The notes beneath the pieces were generated by a model. The model was not told the origin of the DNA. It worked only from the letters and a program-made list of their open reading frames with translations, and did not search any database. From positions 124,001 through 188,000 of the forward strand of contig PHBW01000006.1 of assembly GCA_002840715.1 (NCBI GenBank): DNA of 64,000 nt. Reading direction: 5' to 3'. Numbering within the stretch: position 1 is the first letter of the stretch; each line of letters starts with the position of its first letter. The position numbers were made by a program, and so were the translations under genes. The DNA is from Chloroflexi bacterium HGW-Chloroflexi-4 (GTDB lineage: Bacteria; Chloroflexota; Anaerolineae; Anaerolineales; Anaerolineaceae). Positions 25,294-33,757 of this stretch are shown in pieces.

Positions 25294-26231
25294 TGGGCGA
25301 ACTTTCAATGCGTGAAAGCTACGGCAGGGCGCTGGCAGACTATGCGGCGCTCAATCCCAAGGTGGTGGCCGTGGATGTGGATACCTCCATGTCAACCTTG
25401 ACCCACTTCTTCGCGGCCAAATACCCCGAACGCTTTTTCAACGTGGGTATCGCCGAACCCTGCGCCGTGGATGTGGGCGCCGGGCTGGCGCTGGGCGGCT
25501 ACATTCCCTTTGTGAACGCGTTTGCGGCGCTGCTGGCGCTGCGCTCGCTGGAGCAAATCCGCACCTGCGTTTGCTACACGCGAACCAACGTTAAAATCGC
25601 GGCCAGCTACGCCGGCATCTCAGACTTCAAAGATGGTCCGACCCATTTCGCGGTGACAGATATCGCCAATGTGAGGGCGCTGCCCAACATGACGGTGATC
25701 GTACCGGCGGACGCCAACGAGGCGGCGCAGTTCGTGCCGCTGGTGGCCGAGTATGAAGGCCCGGTTTACCTGCGCATCAGCAGAGGCAACACGCTGCCGG
25801 TGCACACTTTGGGCGCGCCGCTGCAGATTGGCAAGGGCATTCTGCGGCGCGAGGGCGGGGATGTGACGCTGGTGGCAACCGGCTCGATGGTCGGACGCTC
25901 ACTGCAAGCCGCGGAGTTATTGGCTGCGCAAGGTGTAAACGCCCGCGTGGTTGAGATCCACACCATCAAACCGCTGGATGTTGACCTGTTGGTGGAATCT
26001 GCAAAGCTGACAGGCGCGCTGGTGACGGTGGAGGAACACGCCAAAATTGGCGGGCTGGGCAGCGCGGTGGCTGAAGCGCTGGCCGAGATCCACCCCGTGC
26101 CAATGCAGCGGGTGGGGCTGGCAGATGAATTTTGCGTCACCGGGCGCACAGTTGAAGGTCTGTTGGATCATTCCGGTTTGGCGGTGGCGGATATTGTCAG
26201 CGCCGTACAGCAGGTTTTGAAACGCAAGTAG
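25293..26231 (+). CDS. transketolase, C-terminal subunit (split enzyme)
   Basis: A 312-residue subunit with the pyrimidine-binding domain (about 1-165) and the C-terminal transketolase domain (about 180-312). The cofactor-activating Glu is in FFNVGIAEPCAVDVGAG (about 58). DFKDGPTHFAVTDIANVRAL corresponds to DGPTHQ of standard transketolases, with Phe in place of the usual Gln after His. Start overlaps the partner's stop by one base. Together with 24454-25293 it would move a two-carbon ketol unit. Confidence 0.9.
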   Translation: MGELSMRESYGRALADYAALNPKVVAVDVDTSMSTLTHFFAAKYPERFFNVGIAEPCAVDVGAGLALGGYIPFVNAFAALLALRSLEQIRTCVCYTRTNVKIAASYAGISDFKDGPTHFAVTDIANVRALPNMTVIVPADANEAAQFVPLVAEYEGPVYLRISRGNTLPVHTLGAPLQIGKGILRREGGDVTLVATGSMVGRSLQAAELLAAQGVNARVVEIHTIKPLDVDLLVESAKLTGALVTVEEHAKIGGLGSAVAEALAEIHPVPMQRVGLADEFCVTGRTVEGLLDHSGLAVADIVSAVQQVLKRK

Positions 26232-26243
26232 AAGGAGATCAAC

Positions 26244-26867
26244 ATGCGTGTAGCAGTAATTAATGAAACAAGTGCGGCGGCCAAAAACGCAGATATTCTG
26301 AAGGCGCTCGAAGGCCGCGGATTGAAAGTGTTCAACCTGGGCAACACTGGCGTGGAGGGTGAAGCGCCGCTGCAGTACATCCACACCGGGTTGATGAGCG
26401 CGCTGTTATTGCACCTGGGCGCGGTGGATTTCGTGGTAGGCGGCTGCGGCACCGGGCTGGGCTACCTCAACTCGGTTTTGCAGTACCCGGGTGTGTCGTG
26501 CGGGCATATTCTCTCGCCGTTGGACGCCTGGTTGTTTGCGCGCATCAATGCGGGTAACTGCGTCTCGCTGGCCTTGAATCAGGGCTATGGCTGGGCAGGG
26601 GATGTCAACTTGAAGATGATCTTCGACGCGCTCTTCACCCCCGAAACCGCGAGCGGATACCCTGCCCACAGGGCAGAACCGCAGCGCAATTCGCGCGAGA
26701 TGCTCAAGCAGATCTCAACGCTGACGCACCGTCCGTTTGTTGAAATTCTCAAATCCCTGCCGGCAGAAGTGACCCAGCCGGCGTTGTGCTATCCCGCTTT
26801 CAGACCGGTGGCTTTCGCGGCTGCCGGAAAAGAACCTGAACTCCTGACCGTACTCAATCAAATTTAG
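26244..26867 (+). CDS. RpiB/LacA/LacB family sugar-phosphate isomerase, long form
   Basis: A 207-residue relative of ribose-5-phosphate isomerase B. The family core is visible: ADxx-like DFVVGGCGTGLGYLNSVL (about 70-90) with the catalytic-type Cys, and the later NAGNCVSLALNQGYGWAG. RpiB proteins are usually about 150 residues. This one has an extra C-terminal region of about 55 residues (RPFVEILKSLPAEV onward), as in some specialised isomerases. It probably interconverts an aldose- and ketose-phosphate made or used by the transketolase. AAGGAG precedes the ATG. Confidence 0.8.
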   Translation: MRVAVINETSAAAKNADILKALEGRGLKVFNLGNTGVEGEAPLQYIHTGLMSALLLHLGAVDFVVGGCGTGLGYLNSVLQYPGVSCGHILSPLDAWLFARINAGNCVSLALNQGYGWAGDVNLKMIFDALFTPETASGYPAHRAEPQRNSREMLKQISTLTHRPFVEILKSLPAEVTQPALCYPAFRPVAFAAAGKEPELLTVLNQI

Positions 26868-26885
26868 CCGCAAAGGGAGGGTGTC

Positions 26886-28259
26886 ATGTCTGTCTCAAGC
26901 ACTGTGCAAAAAATGAAGGCGCGTACCAAATGGCTTTATGGCCTCGGCGATATCGGTAATGCCACAGTCAATTCGGCCATCCAGTTCTTCTTGATGAAGT
27001 TCTATACCGATGCGGCATTGATCCTGCCGGCGCTGGCTGGCAACGCGCTGTTGATCGGTAAGATCTGGGACGCCGTCAACGATCCGCTGTTCGGATGGCT
27101 GACCGACAGCACGAAATCCAAGCTGGGCAAGCGGCGCGTGTATATGCTTTTTGGCGCCATCCCGCTGGGGATTTCGATTGCGCTGTTGTGGTTTGTCCCG
27201 GCCGGCATGAGTCAGGTGTTGACCTTTGTGTGGATCGCAGGCACTTTCATCCTTTTTGACACCTTGTGGACCATGACCAACGTGCCCTATTATGCGCTGA
27301 CATCGGAGCTGACCGACGATTATGACGAGCGCAGCAGCTTGACGGTTTACCGCATGGTGTTGGCCGTGCCGTTTTACCTGGTGGGTGCAGCGCTGACCCC
27401 CATGATCGTGGGCTTTTTTGCCGTGCAGCGCACCGGTTTTGGTTTTGTTGGCATTATTTACGGTGCATTAGCAGCCGCAGCTTTAATGATCTCGGCTGGC
27501 GGATTGCGCGAACGCAAGAACGTGATCGAAGCCAAGGGTGAAGAAAACCCTGGTAAATCGCTCAAACTGGCGTTTGCCAACAAGAAATTCGTCTATTTAT
27601 GCGTGATCTACTTTATTGTCAATATTTCCTTTGCGTTTGCCAAGACCCTGATGGCTTATTTTATTGAGTATCAACTGCTGATGAAAGACCTGATTTCGGT
27701 GGCGATGGGCTTAATGCTGGTGTGCGTGACCATCTCACTGCCGATTTGGAAGAAAATCGCCGAGAAATGGGATAAAGGACCTGCTTACGGCGTGGGTATG
27801 GGCATGGGTGCGGTGGCGCTGCTGGGGCTGTTCTTTTTGCCGCACGCGCCAACCTTCTGGATCTATCCGATCATGGTGCTGGCAGGGTTCGGGTTCGGCG
27901 CCAACTGGGTCTTCCCGTGGGCAATGATCGCGGATGTCTCGGATTATGACCGGGTCGAGACGGGTCAGTTCCGCAGCGGCATATATTATGGCGTGTGGGG
28001 GCTGGCGACCAAAATATCCGAGGCGCTGGCGCTGGCCGGTGTGGGCTGGATGTTAACCGGTTTCGGCTACGTCGCCAATGTGGAGCAGAGTGCCCAGTCC
28101 CTTTTGGGCATCCGGCTTTTCTTCGCAATTGTGCCCGCGGTGTGCATCCTGGCAGCTTTGCCGCTTTTGTTCAAGTATCCCATCACACGCAAGGGGCACG
28201 CCGAGGTGAGAGCCAGGCTTGAGCAGATGGATGCAGAACTTGCAGAAAGAAAAGGCTAA
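26886..28259 (+). CDS. GPH (MelB-like) sugar:cation symporter
   Basis: A 457-residue MFS transporter of the glycoside-pentoside-hexuronide group with twelve helices. KWLYGLGDIGNATVNS at the start, KIWDAVNDPLFGWLTD (cation-binding Asp pair, about 60-75) and LTSELTDDYDERSSLTVYR in the middle are characteristic. It should import the operon's substrate with Na+ or H+. GGAGGG precedes the ATG; 2 bp separate it from the dehydrogenase gene. Substrate could be a free sugar, a glycoside, a uronate or a cyclitol. Confidence 0.88.
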   Translation: MSVSSTVQKMKARTKWLYGLGDIGNATVNSAIQFFLMKFYTDAALILPALAGNALLIGKIWDAVNDPLFGWLTDSTKSKLGKRRVYMLFGAIPLGISIALLWFVPAGMSQVLTFVWIAGTFILFDTLWTMTNVPYYALTSELTDDYDERSSLTVYRMVLAVPFYLVGAALTPMIVGFFAVQRTGFGFVGIIYGALAAAALMISAGGLRERKNVIEAKGEENPGKSLKLAFANKKFVYLCVIYFIVNISFAFAKTLMAYFIEYQLLMKDLISVAMGLMLVCVTISLPIWKKIAEKWDKGPAYGVGMGMGAVALLGLFFLPHAPTFWIYPIMVLAGFGFGANWVFPWAMIADVSDYDRVETGQFRSGIYYGVWGLATKISEALALAGVGWMLTGFGYVANVEQSAQSLLGIRLFFAIVPAVCILAALPLLFKYPITRKGHAEVRARLEQMDAELAERKG

Positions 28260-28261
28260 GT

Positions 28262-29344
28262 ATGAGCAAACCCATCCGTGTGGCGATTGTGGGCTGCGGC
28301 AGAATTGCCGACCTGCACCAATTGGGTTACCGCGACAACCCTGATGCGGAATTAGCGGCGGTGTGCGACACCAACAAGGCGACGGCCAAAAAGCGCGCTA
28401 AAGAATGGGGCGTGGCCAAGGTTTACTCTGATTATCAGCAGGTGCTGGAAGATAAAGACATTGATGTAGTCGAACTACTGACGCCGCATCATCTGCACTG
28501 CCCGATGACGATTGACGCCTGCGCGGCAGGCAAGCACGTCTCCGTGCAGAAACCGATGGCGCTTTCAGCGGCCGAGGCGGACCAGATGATCGGGGCGGCG
28601 CAGCGGGCTGGCGTGATCCTGCGCGTGTATGAGAATTTCGTCTATTACGCGCCAGCGGTGAAGGCCAAACAAATGATCGAGGCAGGCGAGATCGGCGAAA
28701 TCCGCGCGGTGAGGATGCACGTGTCTACCGGTAATTCAGCCAGTGCGTGGAAGGTGCCGCTCTCAGCCTGGTTGTGGCGTTTCAATGAAAAGCAGTGCGG
28801 CGGCGGGCCGCTGGTGTTTGATCACGGCTTCCATCTGTTCTCGCTGGGTTATTACCTGGGCGGACCCGTTGAAAAGGTGTTCGCCTGGATTGACAAGACG
28901 CCGGTCAAGGAAGCCGGAAACCTGGTACAGATCGACGCGCCGGCCATGATCATGTTCAAGTACAAGGCGCCGCGCTGCTACGGCAACCTGGATATCGAGT
29001 ACACACCCAAGATGCACGTGGATTCGCAGTATTACGCCGACGACGATCGCATTGAGGTGATTGGCGAAAAAGGTATTTTGTTCATCAACCGCTACACGGC
29101 TAAAACCATTGACCTGCCCGAGTTGATGTTGTTCAAAGATGGCAAGACCACGCCCGTCCACGTAGAGGGTGTGGAGTGGCATGACAGTTTCATCGCGGCC
29201 ACGCGCGACATGGTGCAGATGATGAAGACCGGCCGCCAACCGCGGCTCGACGGTCCCACCGGCAAGGCGGTGCTGCAGTTTACGCTGGCGGCGCTGCAAT
29301 CCTCCGAGACGGGTAAAGAGGTGAGACCGGAGGATGTGGGGTAG
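28262..29344 (+). CDS. Gfo/Idh/MocA family NAD(P)-dependent dehydrogenase
   Basis: A 360-residue oxidoreductase. The Rossmann motif is VGCGRIADLHQLGY (about 10-22). The substrate Lys sits in VQKPMAL (about residue 94), where the family usually has EKP. VFDHGFHLFSLGYYLGG (about 185-200) gives the conserved Asp and His of the catalytic site. Inositol dehydrogenases belong to this family, which fits a ring oxidation ahead of the IolD-like enzyme. Sugar oxidation is equally possible. It is the last gene of the operon and is followed by several hairpins. Confidence 0.88.
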   Translation: MSKPIRVAIVGCGRIADLHQLGYRDNPDAELAAVCDTNKATAKKRAKEWGVAKVYSDYQQVLEDKDIDVVELLTPHHLHCPMTIDACAAGKHVSVQKPMALSAAEADQMIGAAQRAGVILRVYENFVYYAPAVKAKQMIEAGEIGEIRAVRMHVSTGNSASAWKVPLSAWLWRFNEKQCGGGPLVFDHGFHLFSLGYYLGGPVEKVFAWIDKTPVKEAGNLVQIDAPAMIMFKYKAPRCYGNLDIEYTPKMHVDSQYYADDDRIEVIGEKGILFINRYTAKTIDLPELMLFKDGKTTPVHVEGVEWHDSFIAATRDMVQMMKTGRQPRLDGPTGKAVLQFTLAALQSSETGKEVRPEDVG

Positions 29345-29356
29345 AGTAGGAAGAAT

Positions 29357-29388
29357 ATCCCGGGGATTTGCTCTTGAATCCCCGGGAT
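29357..29388 (+). terminator. terminator hairpin 1 after the sugar operon
   Basis: ATCCCGGGGATT pairs perfectly with AATCCCCGGGAT around an 8-nt loop; the following GGGGTTGTTTGTT is only moderately T-rich. Confidence 0.75.
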
Positions 29389-29442
29389 CTGGGGTTGTTT
29401 GTTAGGATTTTTAAAGGTAACTAAGAGTAAATTTACCCCCAG

Positions 29443-29485
29443 ACACCGGGAATCTAAAAAACCAAGATTCCCGGTGTTCTCTTTA
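29443..29485 (+). terminator. terminator hairpin 2 after the sugar operon
   Basis: ACACCGGGAATCT pairs perfectly over 13 bp with AGATTCCCGGTGT, followed by TCTCTTT. It would back up hairpin 1. Confidence 0.75.
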
Positions 29486-29493
29486 GGTCAAGA

Positions 29494-29531
29494 CCCCCGC
29501 GGTTTTGATCCATGGAGGAAAACCGCGGGGG
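29494..29531. terminator. hairpin 3 (13-bp perfect stem, no T-tract)
   Basis: CCCCCGCGGTTTT pairs perfectly with AAAACCGCGGGGG around a 12-nt loop. The strand that ends in GGGGG lacks a T-run; the minus strand also lacks one. It shares CCCGCGGTTTTGA with the terminator at 3528-3563. Confidence 0.6.
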
Positions 29532-29573
29532 TATGTATTAAACGTGTTTGTAAATTGCTATTGATGTTTGAAT

Positions 29574-29756
29574 GGGGAGGGTCACGGACCTTCCCCGACG
29601 GATATCGGTTTGGGGCACGTTGCCCCTCACGCAAAAAAGGCTCGCCCTCAAAGAACGAGGGTCATGAGAGGCGCAAAATTCGCGTGAACCGCCTCTACGA
29701 ATTTCGGTTTGGCATAGCACGCACCCAAGTATGGGCACGGCGCGCCATGCCCGTAC
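29574..29756. repeat. highly structured intergenic element
   Basis: Five stem-loops in 183 bp: GGGGAGGGTC/GACCTTCCCC (29574-29596), GGGGCA/TGCCCC (29612-29626), CCCTC/GAGGG (29645-29661), AGAGGCG/CGCCTCT (29667-29696) and a near-perfect 28-bp palindrome centred on GGCGCGCC (29729-29756). No ORF in it resembles a protein. It looks like a REP- or MITE-like dispersed element, or a structured RNA. It ends 6 bp before the stop of the kinase gene. Confidence 0.55.
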
Positions 29757-29762
29757 AATATG

Positions 29763-31148
29763 TTATTTAATTGCCGGGGTGGGGAGGGTGATGGTGACTT
29801 CGAGGCCGCCTTCGGGGCGGTTGGCAGCCGAGATTTGGCCGCCCTGGGCTTCAATGAGCTGTTTGGAGATGGCGAGACCCAGGCCGGCGCCGCCAGAGAC
29901 GCGCGCGCGGGATTTCTCTCCGCGCCAGAAGCGGTCGAAGATGAAGGGCAGCTCGGCGACGGGCACACCCGGGCCGTTATCGCTTACCTTTACCAGGGTT
30001 GCATCATCAGTTTTGATCAGTTTCAACAAGATCACCCCGCCGGCCTGGGCGTAGCGCAGGGCGTTGCCGATGAGGTTGCCGATGACCTGCTCAAAGCGCT
30101 GCGAATCCACCAGAACGAGGGCTTCAGTTTCATCGGTCTCAAGCTCAATCTGTGCGGATTTAGCGGCCGCCTGTGGTTCAAACAGGGTGCGTGATTTGTT
30201 GAGTAATTCCACCAGGTCGGTGTCTTTGAGTTCAAAATGGAGCTGGCGGGTTTCGGCCAGAGTGAGCAGACGCAAATCTTCGACCAGTCTTTCAAGCAAA
30301 TAGGTTTCTTCAAGCACCTGGGCGATATTGACCTCATTGGGTTTATAAACGCCGTCCACAATGCCTTCGAGCCTGCCGCGCAGCACGGAGAGCGGCGTAC
30401 GCAGTTCGTGGGCGATGTCGGCCAGCATGCCTCGGCGTTCGTTGTCGTTCTTTTCGAGGGTTTCGGTCATGTGGTTGAAATGGTCGATCAGCGAGGCTAG
30501 ATCATCCTGAGACTTGCTTTTTTTGATGCGGGTCTTGAAGTTGCCTGATGACACGCTCTCGGCGGCGGCGATGACCTCAGAGAGCGGATTGACGATACGG
30601 CGCATGAGCAGAATACCGAGCAGCAAGGTGATGAGGGCACACACCAAACTGATCCATAAAATTGGGTTAAGCACATTAAAAGCGAGGCGTACCGGGTGGG
30701 GCAGGTCGCGGTTATCCTGGATCATGGTGCCAACCATGCGCCCCTGCACAATAATGGGCATTTGATTCACTTCCACTGGCATTGCGAAAGAGGCTGCCGG
30801 TCTGGCTGGAACAGCCTTGCCGTAATACATGATGACATCTCCATTTTGGTCCAACAAAATGGATCTTTGTAATTCAAGGTCTGTAAATCCGGCTTGACCC
30901 CCTGCGCTGGATTGAAATACCTGATCCAACCCTCCCCAATCTCCGCGACCAAGGTAATAGGCTTCTAGAATGGTGGCGCTGGGTGATTTGTAAAATGGAT
31001 TGCGACCGGTATTGGAACTGATCTCATACAGCGTTGAACCCATCAAAACGATGATTAGAAAGGCTGTGACAATCAGAAACACCCTGATCAGCGTCCAGAC
31101 CAGGCGGCGCTTTATGGTTTTCATTGAATTGGAAGAGGGAAGGCTCAT
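29763..31148 (-). CDS. sensor histidine kinase (BaeS/PhoR-like) of the exporter locus
   Basis: A 461-residue membrane kinase. One helix near residues 15-40, an extracytoplasmic sensor to about 160, a second helix near 170-190, then HAMP (RRIVNPLSEVIAAAESV). The phosphorylated His is in DIAHELRTPLSVL (about 248). The ATP-binding domain has N-box GNLIGNALRYA, G1 VSDNGPGVP, F-box FDRFWRGEKSR and G2 GGAGLGLAIS. It follows the response regulator by 2 bp and is the last gene of the exporter operon. It probably senses the compound, or envelope stress, that the exporter deals with. Confidence 0.92.
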   Translation of the reverse strand: MSLPSSNSMKTIKRRLVWTLIRVFLIVTAFLIIVLMGSTLYEISSNTGRNPFYKSPSATILEAYYLGRGDWGGLDQVFQSSAGGQAGFTDLELQRSILLDQNGDVIMYYGKAVPARPAASFAMPVEVNQMPIIVQGRMVGTMIQDNRDLPHPVRLAFNVLNPILWISLVCALITLLLGILLMRRIVNPLSEVIAAAESVSSGNFKTRIKKSKSQDDLASLIDHFNHMTETLEKNDNERRGMLADIAHELRTPLSVLRGRLEGIVDGVYKPNEVNIAQVLEETYLLERLVEDLRLLTLAETRQLHFELKDTDLVELLNKSRTLFEPQAAAKSAQIELETDETEALVLVDSQRFEQVIGNLIGNALRYAQAGGVILLKLIKTDDATLVKVSDNGPGVPVAELPFIFDRFWRGEKSRARVSGGAGLGLAISKQLIEAQGGQISAANRPEGGLEVTITLPTPAIK

Positions 31149-31150
31149 AT

Positions 31151-31831
31151 TTATAATCCAATAAATTTGTATCCGACGCCGTGGACGGTGGTGATCAAGT
31201 CACGCTCAAGGCCGGTGGGATTGAGTTTTTTTCTAAGGTTGCGCATATGAGAGTCAATGGCGCGTTCGTAACTTTCAAAAGCCACACCGCGGACGGAGAT
31301 GAGCAGCTGCGAGCGAGAAAAGATGCGTCCGGGCTGACTGGCCAGGGTGGCCAAAATTTCAAATTCGGTGGGTGTAAGGGCAATTTCACGGTCTTCGATG
31401 GACACCATAAAACGGTTGCGATCGAGGGTGATGCCCCCGGCGCGGATGACCTCGGCTGTGGCATCCCCCTGCACACGGCGCAAGACGGTGCGCACCCTGG
31501 CCACCAACTCACGCGGGCTGAAGGGTTTAGTGATGTAATCATCCGCGCCGAGTTCGAGGCCGATCAGTTTGTCTGATTCTTCGACGCGCGCGGTGAGCAT
31601 GATGATGGGGGTTTTGCTGTCTTTGCGGATTTGGCGGCAGACATCCAGGCCGTCAATGCCAGGCAGCATGAGATCGAGGATGATCAGATCCGGTTTTTCG
31701 CGCCGATTCTTTTCAAGACCGGTGGTGCCGTCAAGGGCGCTGACCACATCAAAACCGGCTGCTTTCAGGTAATCCTGGCAGATTTCTGCGATCTTGGGTT
31801 CATCATCGATGATCAATATTTTCTTTGACAT
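31151..31831 (-). CDS. OmpR/PhoB-family response regulator
   Basis: A 226-residue regulator: receiver domain (about 1-120) with ILIIDDEPKIAE, phospho-acceptor Asp in LIILDLMLPGIDG and Lys in YITKPFSPREL; then the winged-helix DNA-binding domain with ALTPTEFEILATLASQPG, SYERAIDSHMRNLRKKL and the terminal GVGYKFIGL. ATG at 31831 (MSKKILIIDDE) is chosen; an in-frame upstream extension lacks domain similarity. It pairs with the adjacent kinase and probably controls the exporter genes upstream of it. Confidence 0.93.
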   Translation of the reverse strand: MSKKILIIDDEPKIAEICQDYLKAAGFDVVSALDGTTGLEKNRREKPDLIILDLMLPGIDGLDVCRQIRKDSKTPIIMLTARVEESDKLIGLELGADDYITKPFSPRELVARVRTVLRRVQGDATAEVIRAGGITLDRNRFMVSIEDREIALTPTEFEILATLASQPGRIFSRSQLLISVRGVAFESYERAIDSHMRNLRKKLNPTGLERDLITTVHGVGYKFIGL

Positions 31832-31874
31832 GTTTACCTGATTATGACACAAAAAAAGTGGGATGGAAATATTC

Positions 31875-31909
31875 CAGGGGCTGCACACTTATGGAGGCGG
31901 CAGCCCCTG
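31875..31909 (-). terminator. hairpin between exporter genes and two-component genes
   Basis: CAGGGGCTG pairs with CAGCCCCTG. On the minus strand a T-rich stretch follows only after about 20 nt, so it may act as a partial terminator that lowers read-through into the regulator genes. Confidence 0.5.
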
Positions 31910-31920
31910 ATGACAACAAC

Positions 31921-32508
31921 TCAGGCCTCGGCAGGAGCCTGTTTGGATGTGGGAATGAAGCAAAGCACCAACACAGCAGCGGCCAGAGCCAATTTGAGCA
32001 GGGTGATGATGAGTGTCGATCCGAAACGCATCATGAAAAAGGAGGGGATGAGCGCCACAAGCGAAAAAATGGCGGCGGCGATGGCCCACTTACGGCCCCA
32101 GGCTTTGGATAAGAGCATGCCCACCACCGAGAGAATGCCTAACAGGGCAATTAAAATGGCCGCGCCAATTTGAACGCCGCGCAGCAACTGCAACAGTTTC
32201 ATGGTGGTGCTGCTGCCATTAAAGCCTACCCGCATGCCGGTAAAGTTCCCTTGCACATCAGAACCGGGTTGAAAATCTCCATTTCCAGAAGGAGGCATTC
32301 CGCCTTCCGGAGGTGTAAATCCTTCAGGAAGATTGGCACCGTCTGGTATCTGTCCGGGCTGGAAGTCTCCACGGCTGCCGCCGGGTCCGCCGCCGGGCAT
32401 GCCGAACTGGATTGATCCTCCAACGAATTGGAACACCATCGTCAACACGATCAGCACGACCATTAAAGCGGATGCAATCAAAAGGGTTACAGGTTTATTT
32501 TTAAACAT
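31921..32508 (-). CDS. hypothetical membrane protein with Gly/Pro-rich loop
   Basis: A 195-residue protein, family not recognised. The first helix is near residues 8-28. A Gly/Pro/Gln-rich extracytoplasmic loop follows (about 32-85: GMPGGGPGGSRGDFQPGQ and repeats of PPEGGMPPSGNGDFQPG). Three C-terminal helices complete it (about 100-190). Similar Gly/Pro-rich tails end both adaptor proteins of this operon, so it may be an accessory part of the exporter. ATG at 32508 follows GGAGA; it lies 20 bp after the permease gene. Confidence 0.7.
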   Translation of the reverse strand: MFKNKPVTLLIASALMVVLIVLTMVFQFVGGSIQFGMPGGGPGGSRGDFQPGQIPDGANLPEGFTPPEGGMPPSGNGDFQPGSDVQGNFTGMRVGFNGSSTTMKLLQLLRGVQIGAAILIALLGILSVVGMLLSKAWGRKWAIAAAIFSLVALIPSFFMMRFGSTLIITLLKLALAAAVLVLCFIPTSKQAPAEA

Positions 32509-32527
32509 AGTTATCTCCATTAGTCTG

Positions 32528-33757
32528 TTATTCGTAACGCAGTGCTTCAATCGGGTTGAGTTTGGAAGCCTGCCAGGCAGGATAAATGCCAAAGAACAGG
32601 CCGATCAAGGCCGAGAAAGTGAAGGAAAGCACGAGAACATCAAGTGTGATCGAAGCTGTAATAAGCCCCAGGAAGGTGACAATGCCGGCAATGGCCGAAC
32701 CCAGCGCTATACCAAGTACGCCGCCGATCAGTGACAGAGTGACCGTCTCAACCAGAAACTGAAAGAGGATGGCTTTGCGCGGCGCCCCCACGGCCTTGCG
32801 CAAGCCAATTTCACGGGTTCTTTCGGTGACCGAGACCAGGGTGATGTTCATGATACCGATGCCGCCCACCAGCAGAGAGATGCCCGCGATGGCGCCCAAA
32901 AGTGCTGTCAGCGTGGAGGTGATGCTGCTCAAAGAAGAAAGCATCTGCGCCTGGCTGGAGACACTAAAGCCGAGATCGTCATTCAGGCCGAGACCGTGCT
33001 GAGAACGCAAGACGGTTTCCACCTGGCTGATGACCGTATCGGTAGATTCGGCGGTGGCTGCCGAGATGGAAATGCCAGAAAGCGTATATTTGCTGTTGCT
33101 GCGGGCGCGCATGCCAAACACTTTGGCATAGCCGGTTTCGAGCGGGATGAGCACGTTCGAGTCGCCGCTCATGAATCCGCTGGTGCCCTTGGAAGCCAGC
33201 ACACCGACCACTTCAAAATCGACATTGTTGATCTTGATGGTGCGGCCAATGGGGTTCAAGCCTTGAAAAAGATCACTTGAAACGGTGGCACCGATGACGG
33301 CCACCCGTTTTTTGGTTAGGCCGTCTGACGAGGTCAGAAAGCGCCCCAAATCGATGGATTGAAGCGTGACCGACTCATAAGAGGGGGTGATGCCAATCAC
33401 GCTGTAGGTTGAAGTGCGATTCGAGGTGGCAACCGATTCCTGGGTCTGATAATAGGGAGCGATGCCGGCGATGTTATCCACTTTGGCGGCGATGGCTTCA
33501 TAATCTGAATAGAGAAGGGTTGCTGAAGAAGAGGTGACGCCGCCGGGTCTGAACATGCGGCTGGAAGAAACGGTCACCAGGTTGGTACCCATGCCTTCCA
33601 CCTGGCTGGTGATGCCCTGGGTGGCGCCTTTGCCAATGGAGAGCAAAGCGACCACTGCGGCTACACCAATGACAATGCCCAGCACGGTCAGAGATGATCT
33701 CAGCTTGTTGGCTTTTAAAGCCCGCAAGGCGATGCGAATATTATTCAGTATGCTCAT
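32528..33757 (-). CDS. MacB-like ABC transporter permease (FtsX fold)
   Basis: A 409-residue permease with the MacB/FtsX layout: one N-terminal helix (about 20-45: GIVIGVAAVVALLSIGKGA), a MacB-type periplasmic domain (about 50-270) and three C-terminal helices (about 280-400) including NITLVSVTERTREIGLRKAVGA. Type VII ABC systems of this kind transmit ATPase motion across the membrane to drive export from the periplasm or outer leaflet. Start overlaps the ATPase stop by 4 bp (ATGA). Confidence 0.9.
   Translation of the reverse strand: MSILNNIRIALRALKANKLRSSLTVLGIVIGVAAVVALLSIGKGATQGITSQVEGMGTNLVTVSSSRMFRPGGVTSSSATLLYSDYEAIAAKVDNIAGIAPYYQTQESVATSNRTSTYSVIGITPSYESVTLQSIDLGRFLTSSDGLTKKRVAVIGATVSSDLFQGLNPIGRTIKINNVDFEVVGVLASKGTSGFMSGDSNVLIPLETGYAKVFGMRARSNSKYTLSGISISAATAESTDTVISQVETVLRSQHGLGLNDDLGFSVSSQAQMLSSLSSITSTLTALLGAIAGISLLVGGIGIMNITLVSVTERTREIGLRKAVGAPRKAILFQFLVETVTLSLIGGVLGIALGSAIAGIVTFLGLITASITLDVLVLSFTFSALIGLFFGIYPAWQASKLNPIEALRYE

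Noticed and set aside
24463-25308. 281-codon frame on the minus strand
   Set aside because: Antisense to the transketolase N-terminal subunit, which has all cofactor motifs.
21821-29344. Firm assignment of the operon to sulfoquinovose (sulfo-TK), apiose or inositol catabolism
   Set aside because: Each fits part of the gene set, but the IolD-like enzyme is unexplained by the first two and the other iol genes are missing for the third; kept only as hypotheses.
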